From the NCBI GenBank assembly GCA_035650495.1, contig DASRHK010000153.1:1-43179 (forward strand): a stretch of DNA of 43,179 nucleotides, in the 5' to 3' direction. The translations under genes and the position numbers were made by a program. Positions within the stretch are counted from its first letter, which is position 1, and every line of letters starts with the position of its first letter. Below, piece by piece: positions 24,265 to 31,938 of this stretch. Source of the DNA: DASRHK01 sp035650495. Its GTDB lineage: Bacteria; Pseudomonadota; Gammaproteobacteria; Nevskiales; Nevskiaceae. Under the pieces are notes generated by a model. It was not told the origin of the DNA. It did not search any database and saw only the letters and a program-made list of their open reading frames with translations.

Positions 24265-25061
24265 GCCGCGGACGCCACGCGCCGCGCCGGCGGATTGTCC
24301 TTGATCGCGGTCGCGCGAAGATTGTGCGGATCGAGCTTCGCGATGATCTTGAGCTGGCGCGACGTCGGCAATCTGGTTTCGCGCAGGCGCGGAATCGCGA
24401 TCAGCGGGAAGCCCGTCGCGGCTTGCACTTGCTCGAACGTGACGCCCGGATGCAACGACACGACGCGGATCGCGTGATCCGGTCCGCCGAAATCCATCAC
24501 GCAGAGATCGGTGACGATCAAGCGCAGATCGACGAAGTCATTCTTTGCGCCCGCGGGCCAGCGCTCTTTCCTGTAGCCGACGCCGGAAACCATGTCGACT
24601 TCGCCGCCAACGAACACGCGCGGGCCGTGGTTCGGCACGAACATCGAATTGATGTGGTTGATCGTGTTGCCGGGGAATCCGCGCGCGCCGAGCATCGCCG
24701 CTTTCGGCTTCGCGTAGTCGCCGATCGCGGAAATGTTCGACTGGCCCCAGCGATCGATCTGCGTCGGCCCGACCATCGCGTGGCGCTTGCCGCTCCACAC
24801 GCATTCGAAGACGCGCTCGAACGAGAGATAACCCTCGATCTTCGGCTTGTAGCCGCCGCGCGGACCGATCGGCACCGGCTCCGACACGAGATACGCCTCG
24901 CTGTCGGTCATCAGCAGCTCGGGCGAATGCGTGAGCTTCGCGAGTCCGGCGGCGAGTCGCGGCACATAGCCGATGCCCGACGCGAGCAGTTCTCCGTTGC
25001 CGCGCCATGCTTCAGACGCAGCGGCGATGCAGAGCTCAGCGAGCGTGACGTTGTCGGACAT
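24261..25061 (-). CDS. ipdB: IpdB, beta subunit of the ring C-opening COCHEA-CoA hydrolase
   Basis: A 266-residue class I CoA-transferase-fold protein: ELCIAAASEAWRGNGELLASGIGYVPRLAAGLAKL, VGPTQIDRWGQSNISAIG, GARGFPGNTINHIN and GGEVDMVSGVGYRKERW. In M. tuberculosis and R. jostii IpdAB does not transfer CoA but hydrolyses the six-membered ring C of COCHEA-CoA. The two subunits are both needed. The gene follows ipdA with only two bases between stop and start and overlaps the DUF35 gene by 4. The length agrees with actinobacterial IpdB (about 250). The pairing with ipdA, ipdC and echA20 makes this assignment one of the firmest in the window. Confidence 0.9.
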   Translation of the reverse strand: MSDNVTLAELCIAAASEAWRGNGELLASGIGYVPRLAAGLAKLTHSPELLMTDSEAYLVSEPVPIGPRGGYKPKIEGYLSFERVFECVWSGKRHAMVGPTQIDRWGQSNISAIGDYAKPKAAMLGARGFPGNTINHINSMFVPNHGPRVFVGGEVDMVSGVGYRKERWPAGAKNDFVDLRLIVTDLCVMDFGGPDHAIRVVSLHPGVTFEQVQAATGFPLIAIPRLRETRLPTSRQLKIIAKLDPHNLRATAIKDNPPARRVASAA

Positions 25062-25063
25062 GA

Positions 25064-25936
25064 TCAGAACACCGGCAGCGGGAGCTTCGACACGCGCTCC
25101 GCACCGCCGACCTTCGTCAGATAGCTCGATTCGTCGGCCAGGAACTCGGCGCGATATTTTTCCCAGCCGCCCTCTTCCGCCGCTAGAGCGCTGTAGCGCT
25201 TCAGGTGCTCCATGTCCCAGCCGTAGCTCGGGCCGAAGTAGGTCGGATGCGCGCCGAACGGCGCGTTGACGACGCCGTGCACGAGATAGCGCTCGAACTT
25301 GTTGTCCTTCGCGACTTCGGGCTTGAGCTTCAACTTGTCGCGCAGCACTTCGGTCGTGACGTAGCAGCGATCCGCCGCACGCGCGAACAGATGATCGAAG
25401 AACACGTCGTTGCCGCGCAGCAGCGTGTTGCCCCAGCGATCGGCCTCGTTGACGTGCAGCAGCGCGACGTCGAGCTTGAGTGCCGGCATCGCAACGTAGA
25501 CCTCGCCGTCGGCGTAGGGCGACTGGATCGTCTTGATCGACGGATTCTTCGCCAGCACGTCGGAGCCGAGCCCGACGCGCGTCGGCAGGAACGACATGCG
25601 CATGCCCGCCGCGCGCAGTCCCCATTCGAACATGCCTTCGTCGAGCTCCATCACTTCGATCGCGCCCGACTCGCGCGCCTTGCGGAAGTACGGCTCGAGC
25701 GGGATTGCATCCATCGTCGCGAACGCGAACACCAGTTTCTTCACCTTGCCGGCGGCGCAGAGCATGCCGACGTCCGGGCCGCCGTACGAAACGACGGTCA
25801 GATCCTTCACCTGCGAGCGCAGGATCTCGCGCACGAGCGTCATCGGCTTGCGCCGCGGGCCCCAGCCGCCGATGCCGAGCGTCATGCCGTCGCGCAGCTG
25901 CGCGACGACGTCGGCGGCGGTGATCTCCTTATTCAT
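25064..25936 (-). CDS. ipdA: IpdA, alpha subunit of the ring C-opening COCHEA-CoA hydrolase
   Basis: A 290-residue CoA-transferase-fold protein, close to the 292 residues of mycobacterial IpdA. Visible family elements are LGIGGWGPRRKPMTLVREIL, VVSYGGPDVGMLCAAGKV, ELDEGMFEWGLRAAGMRM and DVALLHVNEADRWGN. Glu104 in FEWGL falls within one residue of the catalytic Glu105 reported for IpdA; this was judged by eye, not by alignment. The enzyme opens the last carbocycle of the steroid nucleus in the cytoplasm. The start lies six bases after the extradiol dioxygenase stop. Class I CoA transferase activity is the alternative, but the surrounding pathway genes favour the hydrolase. Confidence 0.9.
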   Translation of the reverse strand: MNKEITAADVVAQLRDGMTLGIGGWGPRRKPMTLVREILRSQVKDLTVVSYGGPDVGMLCAAGKVKKLVFAFATMDAIPLEPYFRKARESGAIEVMELDEGMFEWGLRAAGMRMSFLPTRVGLGSDVLAKNPSIKTIQSPYADGEVYVAMPALKLDVALLHVNEADRWGNTLLRGNDVFFDHLFARAADRCYVTTEVLRDKLKLKPEVAKDNKFERYLVHGVVNAPFGAHPTYFGPSYGWDMEHLKRYSALAAEEGGWEKYRAEFLADESSYLTKVGGAERVSKLPLPVF

Positions 25937-25942
25937 GGGGGA

Positions 25943-26836
25943 TCAGCGGAATCCCACCGAGAAATCGTGGCCCCAGATCGACACCTGCTTGGTCTCGGTC
26001 GTCTTCCAGGTCTTGGGATCGACGTCGATGCCGCCGAAGCCGTACTCGAGCGCGAAGTTGCCGGGCGTCATCATGTAGAACGACGTCATCTTGTCGTTCT
26101 CGTGCTGGCCCATCGTCGCCATCAGCTTCACGCCCGCTTTCTGCTGGCGCTTCTCGGCGGCGTCGACGTCGGCCTTGGACTTCACTTCGACCATGACGTG
26201 CACGCAACCCGACGGGCTCGGCATTTCCGCGAGCGCGAGGCTGTGATGCCGCCCGCTCGCCGCGTGCATGAAATAGATGCGCATGCTCGGCGCTTCGGGC
26301 GCCGGCTTGAAGTTGAAGATGTCGGAGAGCCCGAACGTCAGCGTCTCGCGGAAGAACTTCAGCGTCGCGTCGAAGTTCTGCGCGGCCGGCACCACGACGT
26401 GGCCCATGCCCTGTCGGCCGGTCTTGAATCCAGACACGCCGACCGGCGACTTGAACGGCGAATCGCCGCCGATGTAGCCCCAATACAGCTCGTGGCGATT
26501 GCCCGACGGATCGGTGAAGACCGCGATGTCGCGCACCGCACGCGCCTGCTTCATTGCTTCGGTGCCGGCCTCGACTTTCACGCCGGCTTTCTTGATCTCG
26601 CCGAGCGTGTACTGGAAGGCCGCGGCATCCGGCACTTCCCATCCCGACGCGTGATAACGATCTTCCTTGCCCTTGATCACCGTGATGCGATAGGCACGCT
26701 CGTCGAGCTTGATGTCGAGCCCGCCGTTCGGCGCCGGCGTGGTCTGCGCGCCGAGGACTTGCTCCGCGTACTGCTTCCACTTCGACACATCCGTGGCTTC
26801 CGCCACGATGTAGCCGAGCGCTTCGATCTTCGCCAT
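25943..26836 (-). CDS. hsaC: Type I extradiol ring-cleavage dioxygenase, HsaC/TesB-like
   Basis: A 297-residue two-domain vicinal-oxygen-chelate dioxygenase, about the length of HsaC (300). The C-terminal domain holds the iron ligands His146 (GMGHVVV), His198 (GRHHSLAL) and Glu264 (ALEYGF), with the catalytic His245 (GQHEND) and Tyr254 (SFYMMTP). The final IWGHDFSVG also recalls HsaC. HsaC/TesB cleaves the catechol 3,4-DHSA formed from steroid ring A. Here it heads the ring C/D operon rather than sitting with hsaA, hsaB and hsaD, which are absent from the window. The ATG is preceded by AAAGGGCGGG. The 93-bp gap upstream probably holds the operon promoter, though no box could be called with confidence. 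A different catecholic substrate is possible. Confidence 0.82.
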   Translation of the reverse strand: MAKIEALGYIVAEATDVSKWKQYAEQVLGAQTTPAPNGGLDIKLDERAYRITVIKGKEDRYHASGWEVPDAAAFQYTLGEIKKAGVKVEAGTEAMKQARAVRDIAVFTDPSGNRHELYWGYIGGDSPFKSPVGVSGFKTGRQGMGHVVVPAAQNFDATLKFFRETLTFGLSDIFNFKPAPEAPSMRIYFMHAASGRHHSLALAEMPSPSGCVHVMVEVKSKADVDAAEKRQQKAGVKLMATMGQHENDKMTSFYMMTPGNFALEYGFGGIDVDPKTWKTTETKQVSIWGHDFSVGFR

Positions 26837-26929
26837 GAGCCCGCCCTTTGGATGAACCTGATTGGACGGGAAGAATTATCGGAAGTGATTGACCGCGGAA
26901 GCTTCGTCCGGGTGGATGAGTTGCCGCTT

Positions 26930-27223
26930 CTACGGCGCCTCGACCTTGATCTTAAGACCGAGAGCCTTAGCGACTTTCGCTACCGTCGCAAAGCTCGGAT
27001 TCCCTCCGCGCGATAGCGAGCGATAAAGCGCTTCTCGGGCCAACCCGGTTTCTTTCGCGAGGCGAGTCATCCCTCGCACACGCGCGATGACCCCCAGCGC
27101 GTAGTGAAGCAGCTTCGGATCGTCTTCCTCGATGACTGCTTCGAGGTAGCCGGCGATGTCGCGATCGGTCTTCAAGAACTCAGCGGTGTCCCAAGGCTTC
27201 GTCTCGAGCTGGATCTTCCTCAA
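26930..27223 (-). CDS. HigA-type antitoxin (addiction module antidote protein, COG3636-like)
   Basis: A 97-residue antitoxin of the family paired with RelE/ParE-like killer proteins: N-terminal ETKPWDTAEFLKTDRDIAGYLEAVIEE, then a helix-turn-helix DNA-binding half (MTRLAKETGLAREALYRSL, NPSFATVAKVAKALGLKIKV). The family usually starts just before LETKPWD, which supports the TTG at 27223. Its TTG overlaps the toxin stop (TTGA), the normal coupling of such modules. An ATG at 27310 would give a longer, atypical basic N terminus. The reading frame is intact although the toxin gene upstream is frameshifted. A palindrome upstream of the toxin start is the likely operator. Confidence 0.85.
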   Translation of the reverse strand: MRKIQLETKPWDTAEFLKTDRDIAGYLEAVIEEDDPKLLHYALGVIARVRGMTRLAKETGLAREALYRSLSRGGNPSFATVAKVAKALGLKIKVEAP

Positions 27224-27515
27224 ATCCCATATCGCCTTGCCAGCAGCTTTGCCCGACCGATGTCGGCGCTTTGGCTTGACTTGTCGCCGCCGCACAGCAG
27301 AAGTACCCATACGTTCGCCTGATGAATGAAGTAAGGCCGATAACCGGGCCCGTAGTGGATTCGAAGTTCGCCGACACCCTCGCCAACCGGCCGCACATCG
27401 CCCGGATTGCCGAGCCGGAGACGATCGATCCGGCTCTCGATCCTGTCCCTCGCTCGATGATCGCGAAGCTCTGCGAGCCAGGAGACGAAGACATCCGTCT
27501 GCGAATCTCAACCAC
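27220..27515 (-). pseudogene. RelE/ParE (HigB-type) toxin gene inactivated by a one-base frameshift near its start
   Basis: From the GTG at 27515 the frame reads V-V-E-I-R and then leaves the toxin frame. One base further along, an open frame runs to the TGA at 27222-27220 with typical killer-protein motifs: TDVFVSWLAELRD, RIESRIDRLRLGNPGD, GVGELRIHYGPGYRPYFI and VLLLCGGDKSSQ. Restoring a single C near 27501 gives MVEIRQTDVF and a 98-residue protein, the normal family length. In the toxin frame a TGA lies just upstream and the first usable start codon is past residue 40, so no full toxin can be made as written. Sequencing error is the alternative explanation. Confidence 0.8.
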
Positions 27516-27522
27516 GCCGATT

Positions 27523-27538
27523 GTAACCTACAGGTTAC
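27523..27538. promoter_or_regulatory. Palindromic operator of the toxin-antitoxin module
   Basis: A perfect 7-bp inverted repeat with a 2-base centre (GTAACCT-AC-AGGTTAC) lies seven bases upstream of the toxin GTG. HigA-type antitoxins bind palindromes in this position to repress their own operon. The site also contains the TAA stop (27535-27537) of the cyclase-fold gene upstream, so its sequence is doubly constrained. Confidence 0.75.
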
Positions 27539-28062
27539 GCCGTGGCCGGGCTCGTCAGATGCAGATGCCGCCGCCCATCGCAGTCCAGCCGCCGGATGTT
27601 CGCGAATGGGCTGCCGCTCTCCGCGAAGGCGTGGACGTCGGCGTCGATGCGCCCAGACAGCAGGATCAGCGCGTCGACTTCGGCGGTCGCGGCGAGCGCG
27701 CGAGCCTGGATCAGCGCCGGGCCGGTCGCGATGTGGGTGGTGTGCACGATGGCGCCGCGCGCGGCGGCGGTGCGCACGTGCAGGTGATGGTGATGGAGCC
27801 GCTCGCACAGCCGGGTGCACAAGCTGAGCAGCAGCGCGAGCCCGAGCTGATTGGCGTCGGTCGACAACGCGATGCCGTCGGCGAAGGTCGTCGCCCGATA
27901 CGAATTGACCAGGAAGCGCGCCGGGATTTCGCCGATGCGCGCGTCGCCAAGCGTGGCGAGCGGGTCTTCGAGCTCGCGCAGGATGCGCGTGAGCCGATCG
28001 CCCGGCCGCTCGACGAGCACGGGCAGCCCGATGATCTCGATGAATGCGACATACCGTTCCAT
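27535..28062 (-). CDS. Cyclase-homology-like protein, probably catalytically inactive
   Basis: A 175-residue protein that resembles by eye the small class III nucleotide-cyclase-fold proteins: VAFIEIIGLPVLV (where active enzymes have an Asp metal ligand in D.xGF), a central ATTFADGIALST strand-turn-strand, and AARGAIVHTTHIATGPALIQARALA near the C terminus. The first metal-binding Asp position is Glu13 or nearby, and the usual Lys/Asp base-recognition set is not evident, so nucleotide cyclisation is doubtful. A GGGAG ribosome site precedes the ATG at 28062. The gene ends inside the operator palindrome of the toxin-antitoxin module. Function unknown; this fold call is moderate. Confidence 0.55.
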   Translation of the reverse strand: MERYVAFIEIIGLPVLVERPGDRLTRILRELEDPLATLGDARIGEIPARFLVNSYRATTFADGIALSTDANQLGLALLLSLCTRLCERLHHHHLHVRTAAARGAIVHTTHIATGPALIQARALAATAEVDALILLSGRIDADVHAFAESGSPFANIRRLDCDGRRHLHLTSPATA

Positions 28063-28098
28063 CGCCGTCTCCCGGTGCGCACGGCGCACGCCGCGACC

Positions 28099-28881
28099 TC
28101 AGACGGAAAAGTAGGCCTCGAGACGGTCCGCGTAACCTGACTGCTCGGCCAGTGTCCGCGCCTTCCTGCGGTAGTCGGGATTGATCTCGTCGGTGAGCTT
28201 CGCCATGCGCCGCTGCTGATCGGCGTTCATCTCGGCGGTGACCAGCCCGATGTCGAGCATGAACTCGGCGTGCGCGAAGGCAATGGTGATGAGCTCCTTC
28301 AATCGATCGTCGTCGAGCTTCAGCGCCAGCCGCGCGACGCGATCCTTGTGCTGCGCGAAGCTCGAGATGCGCAGATGATCCGCGACGTCGCGAAGCTCCT
28401 GCATCAGCGTTTCGGCCTTCTTCTCGGGCAGGTGATCGAGGAACGCGCCCATGATGTGGTAGTCCTTCGACGCGACCATCTTGCGCATCACTTCACGCAT
28501 CAGCTCGACCGGCAGGCCGTCGAGCAGCGCCTTGGCCCGCTCCGGCACCTGCTCCCGCGCGATCGCGGTCATGAAGTCGGCGTCGAAGTGCTTGCACAGC
28601 CGCGCCGCGCGATCGGCGGGCACGTAGTACGACATGTTCGCAGTGAGCGCGGGACCGAAGACCTTGCGGCACAGGATCGCGCTCACCGCATCGGGAACGA
28701 TCTTCCCCGAGTTGGCGAGTTTCTGGAACAGGTTGCTGAACTGATCGATGAAGCTGTTCTGCAGCAACACGCGCAGCTTCATCAACGCGTCGGCATCGAG
28801 GGCCTTCAGATACGAGAGCTCGTCCGGCTTGCGGTGCAGCACTTGCGCCAGGCGGCGCTGTTCGGTCGCCCGGTCGATCAA
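28099..28881 (-). CDS. Unrecognised all-helical protein
   Basis: A 260-residue soluble protein with no signal peptide or membrane segment. It reads as a chain of amphipathic helices, for example ADALMKLRVLLQNSFIDQFSNLFQKLA, RAKALLDGLPVELMREVMRKMV and KKAETLMQELRDVADHLRISSF, suggesting a HEAT-like or MgtE-N-like helical solenoid. No family could be named. The start is taken as TTG at 28881, whose TTGA overlaps the stop of the small gene upstream, a coupling style also seen at the antitoxin. The two genes probably act together. The same transcript may include the GH92 gene upstream and the cyclase-fold gene 36 bases downstream. Confidence 0.6.
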   Translation of the reverse strand: MIDRATEQRRLAQVLHRKPDELSYLKALDADALMKLRVLLQNSFIDQFSNLFQKLANSGKIVPDAVSAILCRKVFGPALTANMSYYVPADRAARLCKHFDADFMTAIAREQVPERAKALLDGLPVELMREVMRKMVASKDYHIMGAFLDHLPEKKAETLMQELRDVADHLRISSFAQHKDRVARLALKLDDDRLKELITIAFAHAEFMLDIGLVTAEMNADQQRRMAKLTDEINPDYRRKARTLAEQSGYADRLEAYFSV

Positions 28882-29093
28882 CTGAACAGCTTCTTGACCG
28901 GCGCGCGCAGGATCCACGGGATGTGGTTGAGCGCCTCGGCCATCGCCTTGCGGATGTGATGCGAATGCAGCTGGCTCGCGCGCGCGACGTCTTCGGCGAG
29001 CCGCTTGCGGTCTGCTTCGGAAAGCGCGTCGAGGAACGATAGCTTGCCGGTCGGCGCGCGCAGGAGCTTCGACAGGTCTTTCGAGTCGGGCAT
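28878..29093 (-). CDS. Small hypothetical protein coupled to the helical protein
   Basis: A 71-residue protein with basic character: residues about 14-40 (TGKLSFLDALSEADRKRLAEDVARAS) and a C-terminal helix ending IPWILRAPVKKLFS. No domain is recognised. It starts at ATG 29093, fifteen bases after the GH92 stop, and its stop overlaps the next start (TTGA). No clear ribosome site precedes it, so it may depend on translation through from the GH92 gene. Its strict pairing with the helical protein suggests a partner or regulator, but this is inference. Confidence 0.5.
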   Translation of the reverse strand: MPDSKDLSKLLRAPTGKLSFLDALSEADRKRLAEDVARASQLHSHHIRKAMAEALNHIPWILRAPVKKLFS

Positions 29094-29107
29094 GTCGGAC
29101 GGAAAGT

Positions 29108-31540
29108 TTACCGATCCGCCGGGAATGATGGCGGCGCATCGGCCGCGGCAACGCCCCAGTCGCCCGCCTGCGTGCCGAGCTCGTAGACGAGCTCGCCGCC
29201 GTGCCCGATCTCGTCGAAACGCAGCCACGCGCGCGTCAGGCGCTGACCGTTCAACGTCACCGATCGCACCCGATCGCCCTCGCCGCTTCGGCGAATGCGC
29301 AGGTCGCCGCCGGGAAGATGCAGCGTTGCATCGAAGAGCGGCGCGGACAGCAACAGCAGATCGGTGCCGGGGACGCACGCGCAGAACCCGAGCGACGACA
29401 GCACCCACCAGGCCGACATCGTGCCGAGATCGTCGTTGCCGGGCATGCCGGTCGCCGCGTCGTCGTAGAGCGTCTGCAGCGCAGCGTGCACGATCGGCCC
29501 CGTCTTGGCCGGCGCACCCGTCCACTCATAGAGCCATGGCGTGAACAAGGTCGGCTCGTTGCCGAGGAACGCGTGCGGCGACGACGGTCCCGCGTTGAGC
29601 TCGCTGAAGAAGTCGTCGAGCCGCGCCGACCCTGCATCGACACCGCCCATCGCGTCGATCAACCCGCCGACGTCGTGAGGCACGAACCAGCTGTACTGCG
29701 CCGAATCGCCCTCGACGAAACCATTGCCGCTCGACGGATCACCACCCGGGACGAACAGGCCCGATGCGAGCTTCGGCTCGATGAATCCGCTCGCTGGATT
29801 GAACAGCGCGCGCCAGCTCGCAGATCGCGCACGAAGGGATGCGGTTTGCGCTTGCTCGCCGAGCATCTCCGCGAAGTGATCGACGGCGAAATCGGCGAGC
29901 GCGTACTCGAGCGTCGTCGATGCGCTTCCCCACACGAGACCGCGATGCACGAGCCCGAACGCGCCGCTCGGCACGTTCTCTTCGAAGGGCACGTAGCCGA
30001 GCGTCTCGTATTCGGCGAGGCCGGGACGCTCGATGTACCCCGCGTTGCCGCCGAGCGCGTATTGCAGCGGGCTCGCGATCTGGGTCGCGCCCTTGATCAT
30101 TGCTTGCAGCGCGGCGCCGGTGTCGAAGTCCCGCGCACCGAGCGCGAATGCGCCTGCGAGGAGGATCGGCGCCGGATCGCCGACCATCACGTCCGTGTGC
30201 TGATTCGCGTACGACCACTTCGGCAGCCATCCCGATTCGGCGGCGTCCACCACGAGCGATTGCATCATGTCGCTGGTGCGCGCCGGATCGAGCATGGCGA
30301 GTAATGGCATCTGGGATCGATAGATGTCCCAGCCCGAAAACGTTCCGTACATCCGGAACCCTGCGGCGGCGTGGATCGCGCCGTCCATGCCGCGATAGCG
30401 GCCGTCGGCATCGCTGAAGAGCGTCGGCGCGAGCAGCGAGTGATAGAGCGACGTGTAGAAGATCCGCCGCAGGCGCGGATCGCTCGTCGCGATCTCGATC
30501 TGGCCGAGCGCCGCATTCCAGCGCTCACGCGCCGCGGCACGGATCTCGTCGAAGCTGCGGCCCGCCGTTTCGGCGTCGAGATTCGCGCGCGCATTGTCGA
30601 CGCTCACGAATGAAATGCCGACGCGCATCTGCACGAGCGCATCGGAAGTCGTGTCGAAGCTGAGATAGGCGCCGGCCTGCGCGGTGCCGCTCGGATCGCC
30701 GGGCACGGATTGGGGACCGCCCGGGATCGGCTCCGGGTTCAGCGGGAACAGCGAGACATCGGAGCTGTCGGTCGAGCCCGGCGCGAGCAACGCCTTCTGC
30801 CACGTGCCGAGCGCAGAGAACGGACGATCGAAGCGGATCACGAAATACAGCGTGTACTGGCTGTCCTGGAAGCAGAACCTTCCGCTGCTCGCCGAGCCGC
30901 TCACCTCGCTCGACGAAGGATCGATGTGCACCGAAGCCGCCGCGTTCGCCATCTCGCTGCCGCCGGCGTTGATCAACACGCTCGCTGCGGACGTCGACGG
31001 AAACCGGAAGCGCGCCATGCCCGCGCGATCCGATGCGGTGAGCTCGACGTCGATCGGCTGATCACCCTTCGGGTCGAGCACCACGCCGTAGTAGCCGGGC
31101 TCTGCTGCTTCATGCTCGTGATCGAACGCGACGTCGAATCCGGCGTTCCATCCCGCACGGCCGAGCGGAACCGGCGACGACGTGATCGGCATCACCGTCG
31201 GCAGGATCGGCACATCGCGGAAGGTCGCGCAGCCGGCGCCGGAAAGATGGGTCAGCGTGAATCCCTCCATCCTCGAGTCGCCGTAGCTGTAGCCGGCGGC
31301 GAAGTTGTCGAGTGTCGGGGACGTGTCGGGGCTGAACTGGATCATGCCGAACGGCAAGACCGCGCCCGGATAAGTGTTGCCGGCGCCCCCGCCCGTCCCG
31401 AAATCCTGAGCGCCGGATTGCGTCCCGACGAAGGGGTTCACTTCGGACGCGCGATCGGCGGGTGAAATCGTCGGCGGTGAGGAGGAGCCGCAGGCGGCGA
31501 GCGTCAGCGTGCAGCCGGCGAGGAATGCGTTACGGCGCAA
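29108..31540 (-). CDS. GH92 family glycoside hydrolase lipoprotein (alpha-mannosidase family)
   Basis: An 810-residue predicted lipoprotein (RR n-region, lipobox LAAC with Cys17). GH92 hallmarks appear in order: VNPFVGTQSGAQDF and GNTYPGAVLPFGMIQFSP near the N terminus, GYSYGDSRMEGFTLTHLSGAGC, FYTSLYHSLLAPTLFSD-like SLYHSLLAPTLFSDADGRYRG, YGTFSGWDIYRSQMPLLAML, NQHTDVMVGDPAPILLAGA, and GNDDLGTMSAWWVLSSLGF. Family members are calcium-dependent exo-mannosidases acting on alpha-linked mannose in glycans. The start is TTG at 31540, 11 bases inside the response-regulator gene; no in-frame ATG would preserve the signal peptide. GH92 enzymes are commonest in Bacteroidetes, so its presence beside steroid genes is unusual. 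Substrate here unknown. Confidence 0.87.
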   Translation of the reverse strand: MRRNAFLAGCTLTLAACGSSSPPTISPADRASEVNPFVGTQSGAQDFGTGGGAGNTYPGAVLPFGMIQFSPDTSPTLDNFAAGYSYGDSRMEGFTLTHLSGAGCATFRDVPILPTVMPITSSPVPLGRAGWNAGFDVAFDHEHEAAEPGYYGVVLDPKGDQPIDVELTASDRAGMARFRFPSTSAASVLINAGGSEMANAAASVHIDPSSSEVSGSASSGRFCFQDSQYTLYFVIRFDRPFSALGTWQKALLAPGSTDSSDVSLFPLNPEPIPGGPQSVPGDPSGTAQAGAYLSFDTTSDALVQMRVGISFVSVDNARANLDAETAGRSFDEIRAAARERWNAALGQIEIATSDPRLRRIFYTSLYHSLLAPTLFSDADGRYRGMDGAIHAAAGFRMYGTFSGWDIYRSQMPLLAMLDPARTSDMMQSLVVDAAESGWLPKWSYANQHTDVMVGDPAPILLAGAFALGARDFDTGAALQAMIKGATQIASPLQYALGGNAGYIERPGLAEYETLGYVPFEENVPSGAFGLVHRGLVWGSASTTLEYALADFAVDHFAEMLGEQAQTASLRARSASWRALFNPASGFIEPKLASGLFVPGGDPSSGNGFVEGDSAQYSWFVPHDVGGLIDAMGGVDAGSARLDDFFSELNAGPSSPHAFLGNEPTLFTPWLYEWTGAPAKTGPIVHAALQTLYDDAATGMPGNDDLGTMSAWWVLSSLGFCACVPGTDLLLLSAPLFDATLHLPGGDLRIRRSGEGDRVRSVTLNGQRLTRAWLRFDEIGHGGELVYELGTQAGDWGVAAADAPPSFPADR

Positions 31541-31904
31541 GCACCGCGGCCAGCGATTCCTCGGAGATCGGCTTGGTGATGTGCGCGTCGAAGCCCGCAG
31601 AGTTCGCGGCGTCGAGAAAGGATTTCTGCTTGTGCGCGGTGTAGGCGACGAGCTTCGGCGTCTTCGCCGGGAACATCGCGCGCAGCTCGCGCACGAGGCG
31701 GAAGCCGTCGACTTCCGGCATCACCAGGTCGACCAGGACGACGTCCGGCTGGAAGCGCAACGCGCTGCTCACGCCGTCCTTGCCGTCGTAGACGGCTTCG
31801 GCGACGTGACCCATCGAGCGCAGCATCTCCACGGTGATGTCGGCGATGTCGTGCGCATCGTCGATCACGAGCACGCGCCGCACCACGATCGGCTTCTTGG
31901 CCAT
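31530..31904 (-). CDS. Stand-alone response regulator receiver domain protein (copy 1)
   Basis: A 124-residue CheY-like protein with the acidic pair Asp15/Asp16 (VLVIDDAHD), phospho-acceptor Asp59 (VVLVDLVMPEVDG), Thr89 (VAYTAH) and Lys111 (ITKPIS), so phosphorylation chemistry is intact. There is no output domain. It is the same length as the receiver protein at 32983-33357 with the same key positions, so the two are paralogues. It overlaps the GH92 start by 11 bases and lies 34 bases after the AraC-family gene. No histidine kinase is visible in the window; the partner is presumably encoded elsewhere. It may act through protein-protein contact. Confidence 0.9.
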   Translation of the reverse strand: MAKKPIVVRRVLVIDDAHDIADITVEMLRSMGHVAEAVYDGKDGVSSALRFQPDVVLVDLVMPEVDGFRLVRELRAMFPAKTPKLVAYTAHKQKSFLDAANSAGFDAHITKPISEESLAAVLAP

Positions 31905-31938
31905 CCGGCCTCCCAGTTGAGCCTTCGGACTTAGGGTA

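Noticed and set aside
27495..27515. Programmed frameshifting as an explanation for the broken toxin frame.
   Set aside because: There is no slippery heptamer or downstream structure at the shift point, and such toxins are not known to use it; a simple base loss is the better reading.
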